Of a stretch of 64,000 nucleotides of DNA, positions 24,129 to 36,778 are shown in pieces; position 1 is the stretch's first letter; each line of letters opens with the position of its first letter. This DNA is from Cyclina sinensis (taxonomy: Eukaryota > Mollusca > Bivalvia > Venerida > Veneridae): the NCBI GenBank assembly GCA_012932295.1, contig JAAONU010000001.1:60452927-60516926 (forward strand). Direction: 5' to 3'. A program made the position numbers and the translations under genes. The notes beneath the pieces are model-generated. The model searched no databases and was not told where the DNA came from. It saw nothing but the letters and a program-made list of their open reading frames with translations.

Positions 24129-24945
24129 TTTTTATTCAAGGGCCATAACTCAGCCAAAAATCATTCAACCGAAAAACCTGTAAGACATGCGCAAGTACTT
24201 AAGGTACAGAAAACAATTCTGTAACATTTCATTTAAATTGCTTTAGTAGTATAAGAGAAGTAGTCCGGACAAACTTTAAAAATACAAATCATTAAAGGGC
24301 CCTAACTCTGACAAAAATCATTGAACTGGAAAATGCTGATGATATGCACAACTAGACTTGATACTGATCATTCCTGTAAAGCTTGGATGAAATCGCACCA
24401 GTAGTTTCTGAGGAGTAGTCCAGGACAAGTTTTGTGATGGACAGACAGACGAACGGATAGACAGACAGATAGATGATGGGGAAGTGATCCCTATATGTCA
24501 TGGCTACTTTATAGCATGTGGCAGCTACTGTGAAGCCTGCAACACAAAATTCATTATTTAGCCAAAACACCTTTTCATTCAAGGGCCATAACTCAGCTAA
24601 AAATTATTCAACCAAAAAACCCGTTAGATATGCGCAAGTACTTGAGGTACTGATCAATCCTGTAAAATTTCATTCAAATTGCATCAGTAGTATAAGAGAA
24701 GTAGTCTGGACAAACTTTAAAAATAAAAATCATAAAAGGGCCAGAACTCTCACAAAAATCATTGGACTGGAAAATGCCGACGACATGCACAACTAGACTT
24801 GGTACTGATCATTCCTGTAAAGTTTGGATGAAATCGCACTGGTTGTTTCTGAGGAGTAGTCAGGACAGGTTTTGTGACGGATGGACAGACAGATGACGGA
24901 GAAGTGATCCCTATATGTCGCGGCTACTTGATAGCAGGCGATATA
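24129..24945. repeat. two direct copies of a ~420-bp dispersed repeat
   Basis: Copies 24129-24530 and 24570-24945, both starting gggccataactcagc and running through aagtacttnaggtac, gaaaatgc, a gacagacagac tail and gaagtgatccctatatgtc. The tail style matches the hairpin-ended elements elsewhere in the window. Confidence 0.75.
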
Positions 24946-25377
24946 TTAAAAATATGGAATGTTTACGATTGAGATGCATTGCCATGTTAGAGATATTTCC
25001 AGCCTTGTAACTGACTCAAAGAATCATATTTTAACTTGAATTTGTTTCCAATGTTTACTTTTTAAAATGTAAATATGGCAAATGATTCAAAGAATGATTA
25101 ATCCATGCAAACTTATGACTGTCTTCTTTTTTCCTTTCAAACACCTAGACTCTTCATGAAATGAGTGTTTCACATCCAGAATATATTCATTACACATTAA
25201 GTTTTCTATTACAATGGAATGTCCATGTTGACTGTTACATATTCAATTCAGGGTGTTCTTAGGTCTCATGGAGACCTTCTAATTGCATCTGTGGAGAATG
25301 TCTCCACACAGTAAATGAAGTAATTCGTATTTATTTTTATAGCCTGAAATATAGTGCCATGATATCTATGTGTAACC
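24946..25377. other. intergenic, nothing seen
   Basis: No gene or repeat structure recognised. Confidence 0.5.
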
Positions 25378-26196
25378 CTAGAAAAATTCATCTGCCCAAA
25401 GCTGGGTCTGAACTTGGGTACCTTCAACTGCTAAGCGGACACTCCCATCGCCAGAAAAGCTAGCTGATAGGAAAGGGAGTAGAAGTGCAATATTATACCT
25501 CTGCTACATACACTCCTCCTTAGAATTTGTCCTCAAATTCCTGGAGCACTTGATGCCTGTGGGACTGTCTAATGGTGCCTTCAAATCTACACTCATGAAT
25601 ATTATCTGTTGAGTGGCAAATGAAACCTGGAATCCATCTGCCTTGAGCTGGGTTTGAACCAGGCTTGGGGTAATCGAATACAGTAATTGTAATCACCTGT
25701 AATTGATTACTCAAGTGCAAGTATTCAAATGTATTTGATTACTGTCGTACATCTGATTACAGGTAATTTAATTCAATCGATTACATAGATAAAATTTTGT
25801 ATTTCATCATGAATACTTTTGATTACTTTCTGATTGCACATGAACACTGGATAGATGATAAATCCATTTATTGCATTTTAACTGCTGGGGCAAAAGATAA
25901 AATTATATGCTGCTTTTGCTAGAAATAAGTAATATGCTAATTATATTTTCAACCTCATCTCCTTAAGAAAAATATCCTTTTACAACATATATTGATCACA
26001 ATTTGTTAATTGTCTCCTTTGTGTGCTCTTTATAAGGATCAATGATCTATTGTGTCACCTTTCTTAACACATATTGCAGGTAACCTTGCTACAATTGTGA
26101 ATTTGTACTTCAATAGGTGTGAAAGCCATAATCTTAATAATAATAAAATTATAGTGAGACATTGCCCCAGGGAAAATAAAAAGTATCAGTTAATAC

Positions 26197-29000
26197 TAGT
26201 GATGGGATATTGGTTGGAGAACTGCAACCGATTATCGGTTGGAATCCGTTAGCAAACCGATGCGATATATCAGAAAAATAATCGGTTAAATGTTATTTAT
26301 TTACATAATTGTCTATTCAGATATTTACGCCTTAAAAGTGACTGTTTTACAGTACGCTCAGCGCGGATTCTGCCTTTTCCGCGACACCACCTGCGGACAT
26401 TTTTTCTTATTGCGGACAAACGCAGCAATCGTCTGCAATGAGAGGGCTAATTTCCGCCGCCATCTGCGGCGTCCAGTTGTTTTCACCAGTGGCCAAAATA
26501 CCAAAACTTATATTTAAATTATCGATAAAATTGGTTACCTGTTTCTCGTGGCGGAACATGGTTGGCTTAGCTCAAAAATAAATATTTATTTTATAAAATT
26601 TTCACCGTGTTCTTATTTAACAAGATGACTTTAAATCAACCAAAATACTTAAATGGTAATAACATTAGTTAAAATTTTAGATGTAAAAATATTGAAACGG
26701 CATTTAAAATGAAAAACATTACCCTTATTTTGATTGTAAAATTTGGAGTGACCAGCGTTGATAGACACAAACTACATACTACAGAGTATACTACAGCATC
26801 CTTGTTCCCTTGAACTATCGAAAACCGTCCCAAATTAGAACATTCCTAACAACAATTACATGTTACACATGCTAATTATCGGGGTTATTTTAAGTGAACT
26901 GCTTTAACTGTCAAAGAAATTACGTCACTCAATAGCGGCTTTCAACTTTTCACAAAGGGCACCATGTCTTCAGATTAATTCAAAATCACAGCTGACACCT
27001 GTGTGAATAACATACCTAAATACAAACTAAATCACCTTTTTTCAAACTAGTTTATAAACCAATCTGAGCTCTGGTTTGAAAGTGAAATGTACAGATCTTG
27101 TATAAATATATTTTTTCGATGCATAACAAATACTTGTAAATTTCAGTGGCTCAACACTTCCCTTTTATATTTCTATCATTTGGGGATGAATTTCACAATC
27201 TTTGATATCGTAATATTGTTGTGAAACCTATATGTAGCCTTAAAGGAACAACCTGTCAATCACAATTCCAGTGACCTATGATCTTTACACGTGATACAAC
27301 ACTGTATTTTTATTGGTTGTAATTCAAGAGCTAACCTTTGACAGCAAGCCTGAGTAATTTTCCATAAAAAATCCCAGTATTTTACCGCCTTTTCCACATC
27401 ACATGATCTATTGCTGCATGCTTTTGGATGCTTGCTCTCTACTTTCTATTCTCATTTTCGGAAAATCTTTACATAGTAACACCTAGTTTTGTAAGGAGAT
27501 ATTGAAAAGGATTAAGTTTTCATGGTGTAAGAAACAAAAGTTGACGTTTTCATTGTTGTCTCTTGTTACTTTTTCGTAAATGCCGTACACCGAGGTTATT
27601 CAGTATTTGACTTAAAAGTGGTTTTCACAACCATGAACCTTGCATATCTATTCTATTTTCGAATTAAATACGACAATAATTTGCCGTGATTTAGAGTATT
27701 TTTGTTCATGATAATTCAATAACGAGAGAACAACAAGATGTACGAACAACAAATACATTGTATCTACATAATTTTTTTTATTACAAATTACAAAATTTTA
27801 CATATTTTAAGTAGTAAAGTTTTAATAATTAATCATAAAAAGCAACAGTTTTCACAGCGATCCGCGGTGATTGACCACCGCGTTCCCCCCGCGATTTTCC
27901 GCGGCGTTCTGCGGGGGAGACGCTTACCGCCACAGATTCATGTCCGCGATGGTGAACGTTTTCAGTATGCGTGGTGTCGCGGACAAATTTTGTGCAAAAT
28001 TTTGTCCGCGATGAGTCTTATCCGCGGGGTCTCCCGGGTTTTGCAAAATCCACGCTGAGCGTACTGTACTTAGAATTCTAATGATCGTTTGAAAAAGTAA
28101 ATAACTTAGGCATATGTTATTCAGCTGGTTCCAAAACTAAGTTCTTTCAACTGATAATACATGGATATGAAAATGTCACAGCATTTTTGTCCCTTGTTGA
28201 CAGACAGATTCAATCAGACATACCTTTTTACAATATGAGAATCTATCAAAGTTTTTCTAATTCTTGGGCACTTATTGTTTGACGCTATGGGCGCCGCCAT
28301 ATTGACACTTGTGCCTAACTGTATGATGTTAAATAAATTTTCATTGGATAACTGCAACGAAATACTAACGCTTCATTGGCTGACCATTTGCCGGCATACT
28401 TCGGTTTTAACCGTTAAGCATTAATCATGTCTGATATTTCGGATACTTTAAACTTTCGGACAGACATGTGTTCTTTCTTGAGTGGGGACACTATATTAGC
28501 AAAACATTACTCAAACACAGGTCTTGAGTTCCAAAATATAATGCTGAAGTCTGACATTAAAATACTGGATGGGAAATTTCAAAAGATTCGCCTAACCGGT
28601 GTTTTTGCAAGTCTTTTTACATAGACGACAAATGGCGATGTTCATATTCAAATTGTCCTTTGTTGGTGGTAAATTCTGTGCGATCTTTTAAAACCAAAAG
28701 ACCTTCCATACATTAGACTTAGTTTTGGAACTTAAGTGGTTAAAAATTTCCCACTCTGTATTGTCATCTGCTAAAGACAGATTAGTTTTGGAACCTGGGT
28801 GTTTAGAAATATCTGTATTGTCGTCTGCTAAAGCAGCCATTTTGCGCACTTTTCAGAGTTATTTCCCATTCGGAAATCTTCTTTCGAACCCATGTGTATT
28901 TGTACCCGCTATCGACTCAGAGAAAACACAATCGATTATCGGAATCGGTTGGGCTTTTCTAGCCGTTAATCGATTATACCCACTAATCGGCCCATCATTA
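26197..29000. mobile_element. hAT-like DNA transposon, middle member of the nest
   Basis: Ends TAGTGATGGG and CCCATCATTA (inverse TAATGATGGG), flanked by the 8-bp duplication GTTAATAC (26189-26196 and 29001-29008). Subterminal copies of CCGATTATCGG-like sequence lie at both ends. A 1717-bp third element lies within it. The frames at 28427-28624 and 28725-29036 could be transposase debris but show no motif. Confidence 0.9.
26350..28066. mobile_element. TA-flanked DNA transposon, innermost member of the nest
   Basis: Ends CAGTACGCTCAGCG and CGCTGAGCGTACTG, perfect 14-bp inverted repeats that extend imperfectly as (C/T)GGATT, flanked by TA on each side. Subterminal GCGGACA motifs recur at both ends, including a strong palindrome at 27977-28011. 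CAGT ends with TA duplication fit the Tc1/mariner-pogo group; no transposase frame is visible. Confidence 0.85.
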
Positions 29001-29555
29001 GTTAATACTGCACAACACCAGTTGTTTAACTGTTAACCTAAAAAGAAATCAGAACCTTTTTATAATGTTCGTTTTTATCCAGTATAACAAATGAGAGATA
29101 TGTTTTTGAGCTCCCTCTGCTGAATATATATGACACACTGGCAACAGAAAATCATTTGACTGCTTTACTAAGCCAATGTTTTTCCTACAAATAATACTTG
29201 TTTCATGTATGTTAAAAAAGTTTCCATTCTGATTTATCTAATGTTTTCTCTTAGAAAATTTGTCTTGCAGTTTGAAATAATATTGAAAGTAATCAAATGT
29301 TATCTGATTACTTGACCACAAGTAACTGTAATGTAATCAATTACCATCAAAACATTAAAGTAATCCAATGTAATTGTAATCAGGAAATTTCAAAGTAACT
29401 GTAAAGTAATCAGTTACTAACACAAGTAATCAGCCCCAAGCCTGGTTTGAACTCAGGTACCTTTGATTGCTAAGCAGACACTATCTCATCACCATAAAAG
29501 CTAGCTGATAGGCAAGGGAGTAGAAGTGCCGTATTATACCTCTGCTACATAAGAG

Positions 29556-29852
29556 TGATCTGTTTAATTAAGTTAATGACAGTGTACTGGGTGCCAAAAG
29601 ACATCACATTTTTAAATGATCTGATTAAAATCAACTCCTAAAAATGCTCTGCTATCAGTGCGCAACGACAAATCAGTTTCTATTCTATTTTTAACCATTT
29701 GAATGCAAATGGAAAAAATCTATATTTAACTGGGATCCCAAATAACTCAGTTGTTTTCTGTCATAAACATCACAATTAGAGTGATTGACTTGATGCATAA
29801 AAATGTTTATATATGTAAAAATTCTCAGTATAGTTGTGAAGAATTGCTAAAC
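29556..29852. other. short intergenic spacer
   Basis: Nothing recognised. Confidence 0.5.
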
Positions 29853-29854
29853 TA

Positions 29855-32800
29855 CCGTATATACTCAGCCAAAAGTCAACACGACCATTAGTCGAGAAGG
29901 GGTTTTTGGGGTTAAAATTCATGATTTTTACTAAGACCCTTTCATATATCGAGTTAGATATTTAAGATTTAACAAAATCGTACAAATTCAATATCTACAG
30001 TAAAGGGAAGCAACTACGTGGATAGAGTGGTGTGCTGTAGTTTCATTAAACCAAAGACGTACAAGCAGTATGTTTTAAGATATTTTGGAAGGGATAATTT
30101 GAAAGTGACACAGTAGTTTCCTGTCAATATAATTCGTTTAATTAATAATTCATTTAACTTGCAAGTGGTTCAGTATCAAAATGCACAAAAAACAAACACA
30201 CAAATATAATACCAAAGCACATGAATAATTTTAAACAGGAATTATCACACTGAAATTATACTGGTTATTATGAAAAAAAAATAATGCCAGTAATTGTTCA
30301 CACCTCTCATCTCTGAATAAAGCATAATACTGTTATGTTTACATAACAATAAGGACCTGTATGATATATGATTATACATCCGGAAAAGCCCTTTTATCAA
30401 TTAACAAGGGAAGTCACTCTACAACAACCGCAACATGGCAGTGTGTTTATTACATGTCAATCAGATGTGTGAAAAATATCTTTGTCATACTGCCAAGCAG
30501 ACTATTCCAGGCCCTTCCCCACAGAATTTTCCAAGTGCAACTGTGAGGGGTGGGTGCGGGAGGGGGTAATCGAAATTTTTTTAATCCTTACAATGAAATT
30601 AATCATTTTGGGGTAAATTTAATGGGAGTTCAAACAAAGACAAGAAACATGGCAATGCCACGAAACCAGGTTTTCAAAAATGTTGTTCTGATTCTATACT
30701 ATAGTATGAATTTTGGAATGAAGATTGCTATGAATATTCAAAAGATTATAACATGACATGAAGGAAAAGATAATATTCATGAGAATACATGATAATGAGT
30801 AGGATGTAAATTTCGGCTAACAATACTGTCTGCAAGGAGTATACTTAATAATGAGACAACAATTTCTGCACGTCATCTTGATGTGGTAAACATTTGTCTG
30901 AAGTTTCATCAAAATTCTTCAAAGGGTTGAAGAGTTACAGAGCGGACAGGATTTTCAATGTTAATGTCACTGTGACCTTGACCTTGGAGCCATCAAAATT
31001 CTTCAAAGGGTTGAAGAGTTACAGAGCGGACAGGATTTTCAATGTTAATGTCACTGTGACCTTGACCTTGGAGCCAGCCATGCGGAACATGCGTTCTGCA
31101 CGTCATCTTGATGTGGTAAACATTTGTCTGAAGTTTCATCAAAATTCTTCAAAGGGTTGAAGAGTTACAGAGCGGACAGGATTTTCAATGTTAATGTCAC
31201 TGTGACCTTGACCTTGGAGCCAGCCATGCGGAACATGCGTTCTGCACGTCATCTTGATGTGGTAAACATTTGTCTGAAGTTTCATCAAAATTCTTCAAAG
31301 GGTTGAAGAGTTACAGAGCGGACAGGATTTTCAATGTTAATGTCACTGTGACCTTGACCTTGGAGCCAGCCATGCGGAACATGCGTTCTGCACGTCATCT
31401 TGATGTGGTAAACATTTGTCTGAAGTTTCATCAAAATTCTTCAAAGGGTTGAAGAGTTACAGAGCGGACACAATTTCGTTTGACGCCCGCCCATCCGCCC
31501 ATCCGCCCGCCATACCCCAATCTAATAACCAGGATTTTCAAAATTGAAAACCTGGTTAAAAAGGTGTTCAGTATTAACATATTTTAATATCTTTCACCGT
31601 CTTTTAAATAAATAATCATAAATAGGTGCATACTAATATAATCAAAGGGTCTACAAATTTTTCTGAGTATGAGTTTGGGATAACTGACCATGGCAAAACA
31701 GAGTTGTCCCAAAATCAGTTTTTGAGTGAGAATTATAAATAAATAGTTTTTTTCTGTCATCATATTTAAAAAAAAAAGAAACAAAAAATATACAGATACA
31801 TGTATTTAGAAGGAAGGAAACCTTTATGGTCTTATGAAAACTTTCAACAGAAACTGCCTAGTATAGTCAATATGGACTTTTAGGAGTTGAAGTTGAACTG
31901 TGTACATCTTTTGAAGGCAATAAATGACAGCAATTTCAAGAGGAAAAGAAACTTTCTTAATGACAAAGAAAAATAACTGTTACAAATGATCAAATCTTGA
32001 CCATTCATCTTAATCAATAAATTAAATTCTGTAAGGTTGCTGTGTCTCCAGGACGCAGTTTTCTCTGAACAAAGAGTAACAATAGGGCGGGGTCGCGAAA
32101 ACAGGTGACAAACGGACTATCCGAGATATCTTCACTTACATGGTGCCTATGGAATGTCAGAATTAATTTCAACATGGTTAGAAATGGACTGTTTATTAGA
32201 GTGGGCTGTGTTTTTGGACAGTTGACCTATATTTCTGACTGTCAAAATGAGGGTTGTCCAGGGCAAAAATTTTGTTTACAGTCGGTTGTCTGAGAAAAAT
32301 TGTCCCCAGCGTCGGACTATATAACTTATAATAGCTCAAACAACTGATTTTCAATCAAGAGCAATTAATGCCATAATCATAAAACATATTTCTTCAAATT
32401 ACTTCTTCAAAATATAGCCCATTATTAGCAGTCACATGTTTATCCATACATCCTTTCATTACATGGAATTTATTGATCGACGGCTGCTGTGTATATTAAG
32501 TAACAATTCAGTGATACGCAGTCGTCTGCTGCTCTAAAAATTCAAGCGCCCCGCCTCTAAAATCAACGTGCAAGCCGAAATTCAAGCGCCCCGGTAACTT
32601 GGATCATGAAAATCAAGCACCCCGTTGCCGGGGCGCTAAAACGGCCTGGGGAATGCCCTGCTATTCAAAACGAAGGCTAGTCTCTTTTATAAGTTCTTTA
32701 TTGATTAGAGGAGCTTGCTGATAATAATGATGTAATTATGCTACGGGGATAATTCCATGCAGTGTAAACAATATGACTTTCATACAGGCAAGTATCTTGT

Positions 32801-32914
32801 AATACGTTTGATAAATTTTTCATTTTCTTTACCTGACTAGCCTATACGTTGAGCAACAACTTTAAGACCATTTTCAGGGGATTAAAAACTCGACTTTTGG
32901 CTGAGTAAATATGG
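29855..32914. mobile_element. TA-flanked element with CCGTATATACTCAGCC ends, 3.06 kb
   Basis: Left CCGTATATACTCAGCC then AAAAGTC; right inverse CCATATTTACTCAGCC then AAAAGTC: 23 bp with 2 differences, flanked by TA. Near the right end three copies of TCAAGC(G/A)CCCCG occur at about 32540-32625. A family C element lies within it (30664-31557). No transposase recognised. Confidence 0.8.
30664..31557. mobile_element. hairpin-ended tandem-repeat element, family C, 146-bp units
   Basis: AACCAGGTTTTCAA at the left and its inverse at the right (31544-31557); the right end itself folds (ACCAGGATTTTCAA / TTGAAAACCTGGT). Core units contain gttgaagagttacagagcgg at 30926, 31010, 31156, 31302 and 31448, so three exact 146-bp steps follow an 84-bp short one. 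The last three units look nearly identical, a sign of recent expansion. The plus-strand frames across it are repeat artefacts. Confidence 0.85.
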
Positions 32915-33047
32915 TAAGTTACTTTCTTAGTATTGGAAACACATCATAGTATAAAGTTGGTTACACTTTTATCGTTAAAAAATTTACCTAGTTAGTCACA
33001 TCGTAGGTACTTTATATTGTTAACTTTTACGCTCAGAATGAACATTC

Positions 33048-33115
33048 CGTAGTGGCTCAGTGGTTTAGGTTGCTGATCATAGTTTTATTGACCTGAAGGT
33101 CATGGGTTCTAATCA
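33048..33115 (+). repeat. tRNA-like SINE head
   Basis: gtagtggctcagtggttta matches a tRNA A box (TGGCTCAGTGG) and gggttctaatc, 40 bp on, a B box (GGTTCNAATC). The order and spacing are those of a pol III promoter. There is no clean cloverleaf, so this is SINE rather than a tRNA gene. Confidence 0.6.
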
Positions 33116-33157
33116 TTTTAAAATCAAATTCTTTTTCTTCAGTTTTCATAACATATA

Positions 33158-33659
33158 GGAGAGATCGTGTTTGCAAACATTGCATAATCTTTTCATCTTT
33201 CGGGCTGGCAGATGCCGATAGGCCTTGTTTTTATGGTATCGTTAGTGTTTTTCTATAACTTTGTTTATATTACACATATTTATAAAAGCTTTGTTTCAAT
33301 GAAAAGGTAATTAATTTAACATTTTATTTATTAACATATATTTCATTTATATATTAAAATGAACAAATTATGAAGACTTAACTTACACTATTTTTCTAAG
33401 TAGTTTTCACAGTTTTCTGGCCGTACGAAAAATTAAATGTCACTAAAAATCGTTTTTCATTTTTAAATCATATTTTAATATAAAAATATGAAAATTATAA
33501 GTTATTCAGAACCATTTAAATTTTGAAATTCCATAATAAAGCAAAAAAGTTATGAAAGTTTAAAAATTCCTGTCTTGTTCACAACCATTTTTTATGTTAT
33601 TGTTTTTGCCCAGCAGATATCATATCTGTTTTGCCGTGTGACGTCACAGCGATCTCTCC
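33158..33659. mobile_element. 502-bp TA-flanked MITE
   Basis: Ends GGAGAGATCG and CGATCTCTCC flanked by TA on both sides. The inverted repeat is short (10 bp). Non-coding. Confidence 0.7.
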
Positions 33660-36169
33660 TACATATTTTTTTTCATAGTATATCAACTTCTGATTTTTAT
33701 GCAAACCAACTTTAAGCTTAATTTTGTGTGCGAATCAGTCGCTTTGAGGAAATGTTGTAAAATATTGAGATAATTGTATGTCTGGGAAAATTTCCAGCAG
33801 CTTTTGACATTTGATAAATACTGCATAACAGGCCTGTTTATTTGAATATTTTTGTCACCATGCTAAATACTCTAATGAATATTCATTTAGAAAATACAAA
33901 CTTAAACTTAAATAAGCTTATTTAAACTGAAGGAGAATTCATTTATCAAAACACGAAATATTTTCAAAATATTTAAGATGTTTTAAACATGCTATAAAAC
34001 ATTAACACGCGGTGTGTACATGTAAACCATAAAGACACGTCATAAGATGCCGTCTCATTGGCTGGGATATAAATAGAATTACTGGAAATCCAGACTATCG
34101 AGAAAATAGAACTGAATGTGTCGCCTTCAGATCTAACCATAGTTAGATCATGAACTTAGGTCAGATTGATTAAATCACAGGAGTTTGAAATACTATCAAT
34201 AAACAAGAGATATTGTAAAAATTATGTCCTCTACATAATAACAAAATACCAGGAATGCAACGCCTTTTCCCGACCCAATACATGTCGGACCGAATTATAC
34301 GAACGGAACATTGAGTGGTAACAACCTAGCGAGCCTCCTCGATAAAGAACAAAAAAAAGCTACCTATAACGACCGATGATATTCTTTAACACGCCATTCT
34401 TAAAGAATAATTTAACAAATTACGCTCATTTCTTGATTTTTAAACTTGTCGCCGTAGCCATTCGCTGACGTCACACCAATCTCAGCACCGGAGTAAATAT
34501 TAAATTATTTCATTTTGAGATAAAAATTACTGTTTTATTTCATTTGGATGGGATAAGCGTAACTGTCTTCTTTGAATCTTATGCTGAACGTCAAGCTCAG
34601 AGGTGAAGTTCAAAGCTGTTCGAGCGTAGGGGTTTTTTGGAGAGAACTGGAGTCTTACCAAACTCTTTGATGGCACAGGTGTTTCAGGTGGACATCTCTT
34701 GACAGCTTTATTTATAAGGTCTTTTAATGAGAGCCATTCTAAAGGTGAGATACATTATGTCGCCTCTCATCTGCAGCAGTCTTTTCTTCAACAATGGCAC
34801 CTAGATGTGAAAAGAAAACATCATATGCTCCACTTGGTCTTCCTGGGTTAAGACATCTTAAATCTGCTAATAGGCCCTTTTCTCCAAGAAAAATGAGCCT
34901 AAGTCTTTACTGAGTGACTGGATGTTCAGCTACTGAGGAGTCCATAGTCAGCTCCTTGTATATGAAATCTGTAACTGATTGTTTAACTTAAACAGTATTA
35001 TTCAGCTTTTCCTTAAATGCCTTTTTTTGTGCTCTACTATGACAAACATTCAAATGTGGTCTTAACTTTTGAACCATTCTTGCCCCATCAGTTAAAATTT
35101 GAGCCTCTGACCTACTGCTATTAACTTTTACAATACAGTGAGTAGTAACAGTTCCCCCTCCAGGACAAAATTTTATCAAGTCTATGGGACATGAAAGCTG
35201 AAGCTCATCAAAATATCTCAACCTCTGCATGTTATCAACAAAAGGTTAATCTAAATGTGAATCTTCATCAAAAATTACAGGGTCACACAGATCTTTTTGC
35301 TTCATAACATTATCAATTAACATGTACTTATTTTGACAGCAAGTATTGTTTTGTTTCTATGATCTAGAGTTGCGTGACTGTCAATTGTTCTAGCAGGATG
35401 GTCGCTTTGATTAGTGACTGGATTTATCAGATTGCCTGACAAGGTAGTCTTTGTAAAACACTAAACAATCTGCAAGATGCCGTATTCTTCTGCAGCAACC
35501 TTCCACTGTGCAGTACTGTTCACCACAGGCTTTAGTAAGATACTGTATATTGCTTGGCTGTTACTATCCAACTGTTGTGCACTCATGGGGAGTTCTTTAA
35601 GCTTCTTACGCTTAGTGTCATTATACCCGGTATATTTCCCAAACATAGGTGGAACTGGTATGACTTCTTTAATTTTCAAAGCAGCTCCATTGATAATGTC
35701 CTGCTGATTTGTTATGTACCAAAGTGCATTACAAAGAACCTGAAATAGACAAGTCAATATTAAAAGCTTCATTTATACAATGAGTGAGTTGTGGTAAAAC
35801 AGTAAACTATCTATTTATGTATCTATTTATGTACTTCATAATTTTTTCATTGCAAAGAATTTTGTATTTAGGTTGTTTCCAAAAGAGGTCCATTCATATA
35901 ACACATATCCTAGTTAATAATAGTATTTGTAGCATGTGAAATGAATGTTTAAAACACATATATCTTTTGAAGGAAACAGGAAAGGGAATGAATTAAATGA
36001 ATATAGACCCATGTTTGACAAATATTTGTACGAGATGTCAGAATAGATATATTTAAAATTAAGTGGCATTTATATTAATATTCAGTAAGAAAGCTCAGAT
36101 TTTTATCTACAGAGCACAAACACTGGACACATGTTAAAAGGAGTATGTTTGTTTGGTTTTTGGGGTTTG

Positions 36170-36397
36170 CATGCGCAACGACAGTATTTCAGTCATACAG
36201 GGATGTCAAGCTAATTACAGGCGGAGGAAACCTAGAGTGTACAGAGGCATCTGAGTAGAACCACCGACCCACCGCAAGCCAACTGAAGGGCTTCCTCACA
36301 AGAAAATCCAAAGTACCCAGACTGGATTCAAACCACAGTGGTGAGGGTCTGAGAGATTGCAAGTCCATGACCATAACCGCTCGGCCACGGAGGCCCC
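36170..36397 (-). repeat. tRNA-Ser-like SINE in a transposon intron
   Basis: On the minus strand the element begins GGGGCCTCCGTGGCCGAGCG with A box TGGCCGAGCGG and B box GGTTTGAATCC (36334-36324), then a non-tRNA body. The head resembles tRNA-Ser. No intact cloverleaf is claimed. Confidence 0.75.
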
Positions 36398-36525
36398 ATA
36401 AGGATTAATATTATTTATATAAAAAGAAACCATTTAGACTCACTACAACCATATTTAGCAGAAAGAATATATCACACCATCACCAGATTTATATCAATAT
36501 TGAAAAGTTTAGTAGGCTTTTAGAA

Positions 36526-36778
36526 TCTACAGAGCAAGCATGTACATTTGTACTATGTACTACATGCACACTGAAAGAAAAAGGAAAGTATACATGTTGG
36601 TTTTTAGAATTATTTCATTATTGGCTATAAAGTTTATTCATGTGATGGAAAATGAACTGATTTCTTCTTATTGTTTTGCTTTGAAATGAATTAAATATAG
36701 TTTTTTTTTTAATGTATACTTTCTTTTTCCTTTCACTGTATATTAAATCTACAGAGCAAGCATGTACATTTGTACTAT
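36526..36778. repeat. direct repeat pair, ~31 bp, 221 bp apart
   Basis: atctacagagcaagcatgta followed by catttgtactat occurs at about 36526 and 36747. Origin not determined. Confidence 0.6.

Larger units (their letters stand above)
25660..29444. mobile_element. hAT-like DNA transposon, outer member of a nest
   Basis: Ends CAGGCTTGGGG and CCCCAAGCCTG, perfect inverted repeats of 11 bp, flanked by the 8-bp duplication GTTTGAAC (25652-25659 and 29445-29452). Both subterminal regions are crowded with GTAATC/GATTAC motifs, as expected of hAT transposase binding regions. 3785 bp, of which 2804 bp is a second element. No transposase was recognised. Confidence 0.9.
25378..29555 (-). repeat. tandemly duplicated tRNA-like (SINE-like) unit, second unit split by a hAT
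   Basis: Unit 1 is 25378-25510. Unit 2 starts about 25620 (cctggaatccatctgcc) and is cut at 25659, resuming at 29445 to 29555. Both share ctaagcnnacact, aaaagctagctgatagg and tattatacctctgctacat. On the minus strand the unit has tRNA-like A- and B-box resemblance (TTCAGACCC, GTTCAAACC), suggesting a tRNA-derived SINE; this is inference. Confidence 0.6.

Noticed and set aside
25378..29555. CRISPR or bacterial repeat array
   Set aside because: Intron-exon genes and TIR transposons mark this as animal DNA; the repeats are dispersed elements, not regular spacers.
30894..31452. Overlapping plus-strand frames repeating SKFFKGLKSYRADRIF
   Set aside because: They are translations of the 146-bp repeat units of a non-coding element; the period in the protein comes from the repeat.
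33048..33115. A true tRNA gene
   Set aside because: A and B boxes are present but the stems do not pair into a cloverleaf; SINE head is the better reading.
34988..35772. Two separate intact small genes at 35461-35772 and 34988-35230
   Set aside because: They are in-order pieces of one degenerate exon of the transposon gene, broken by stops and frameshifts; the Met starts are internal or intronic.
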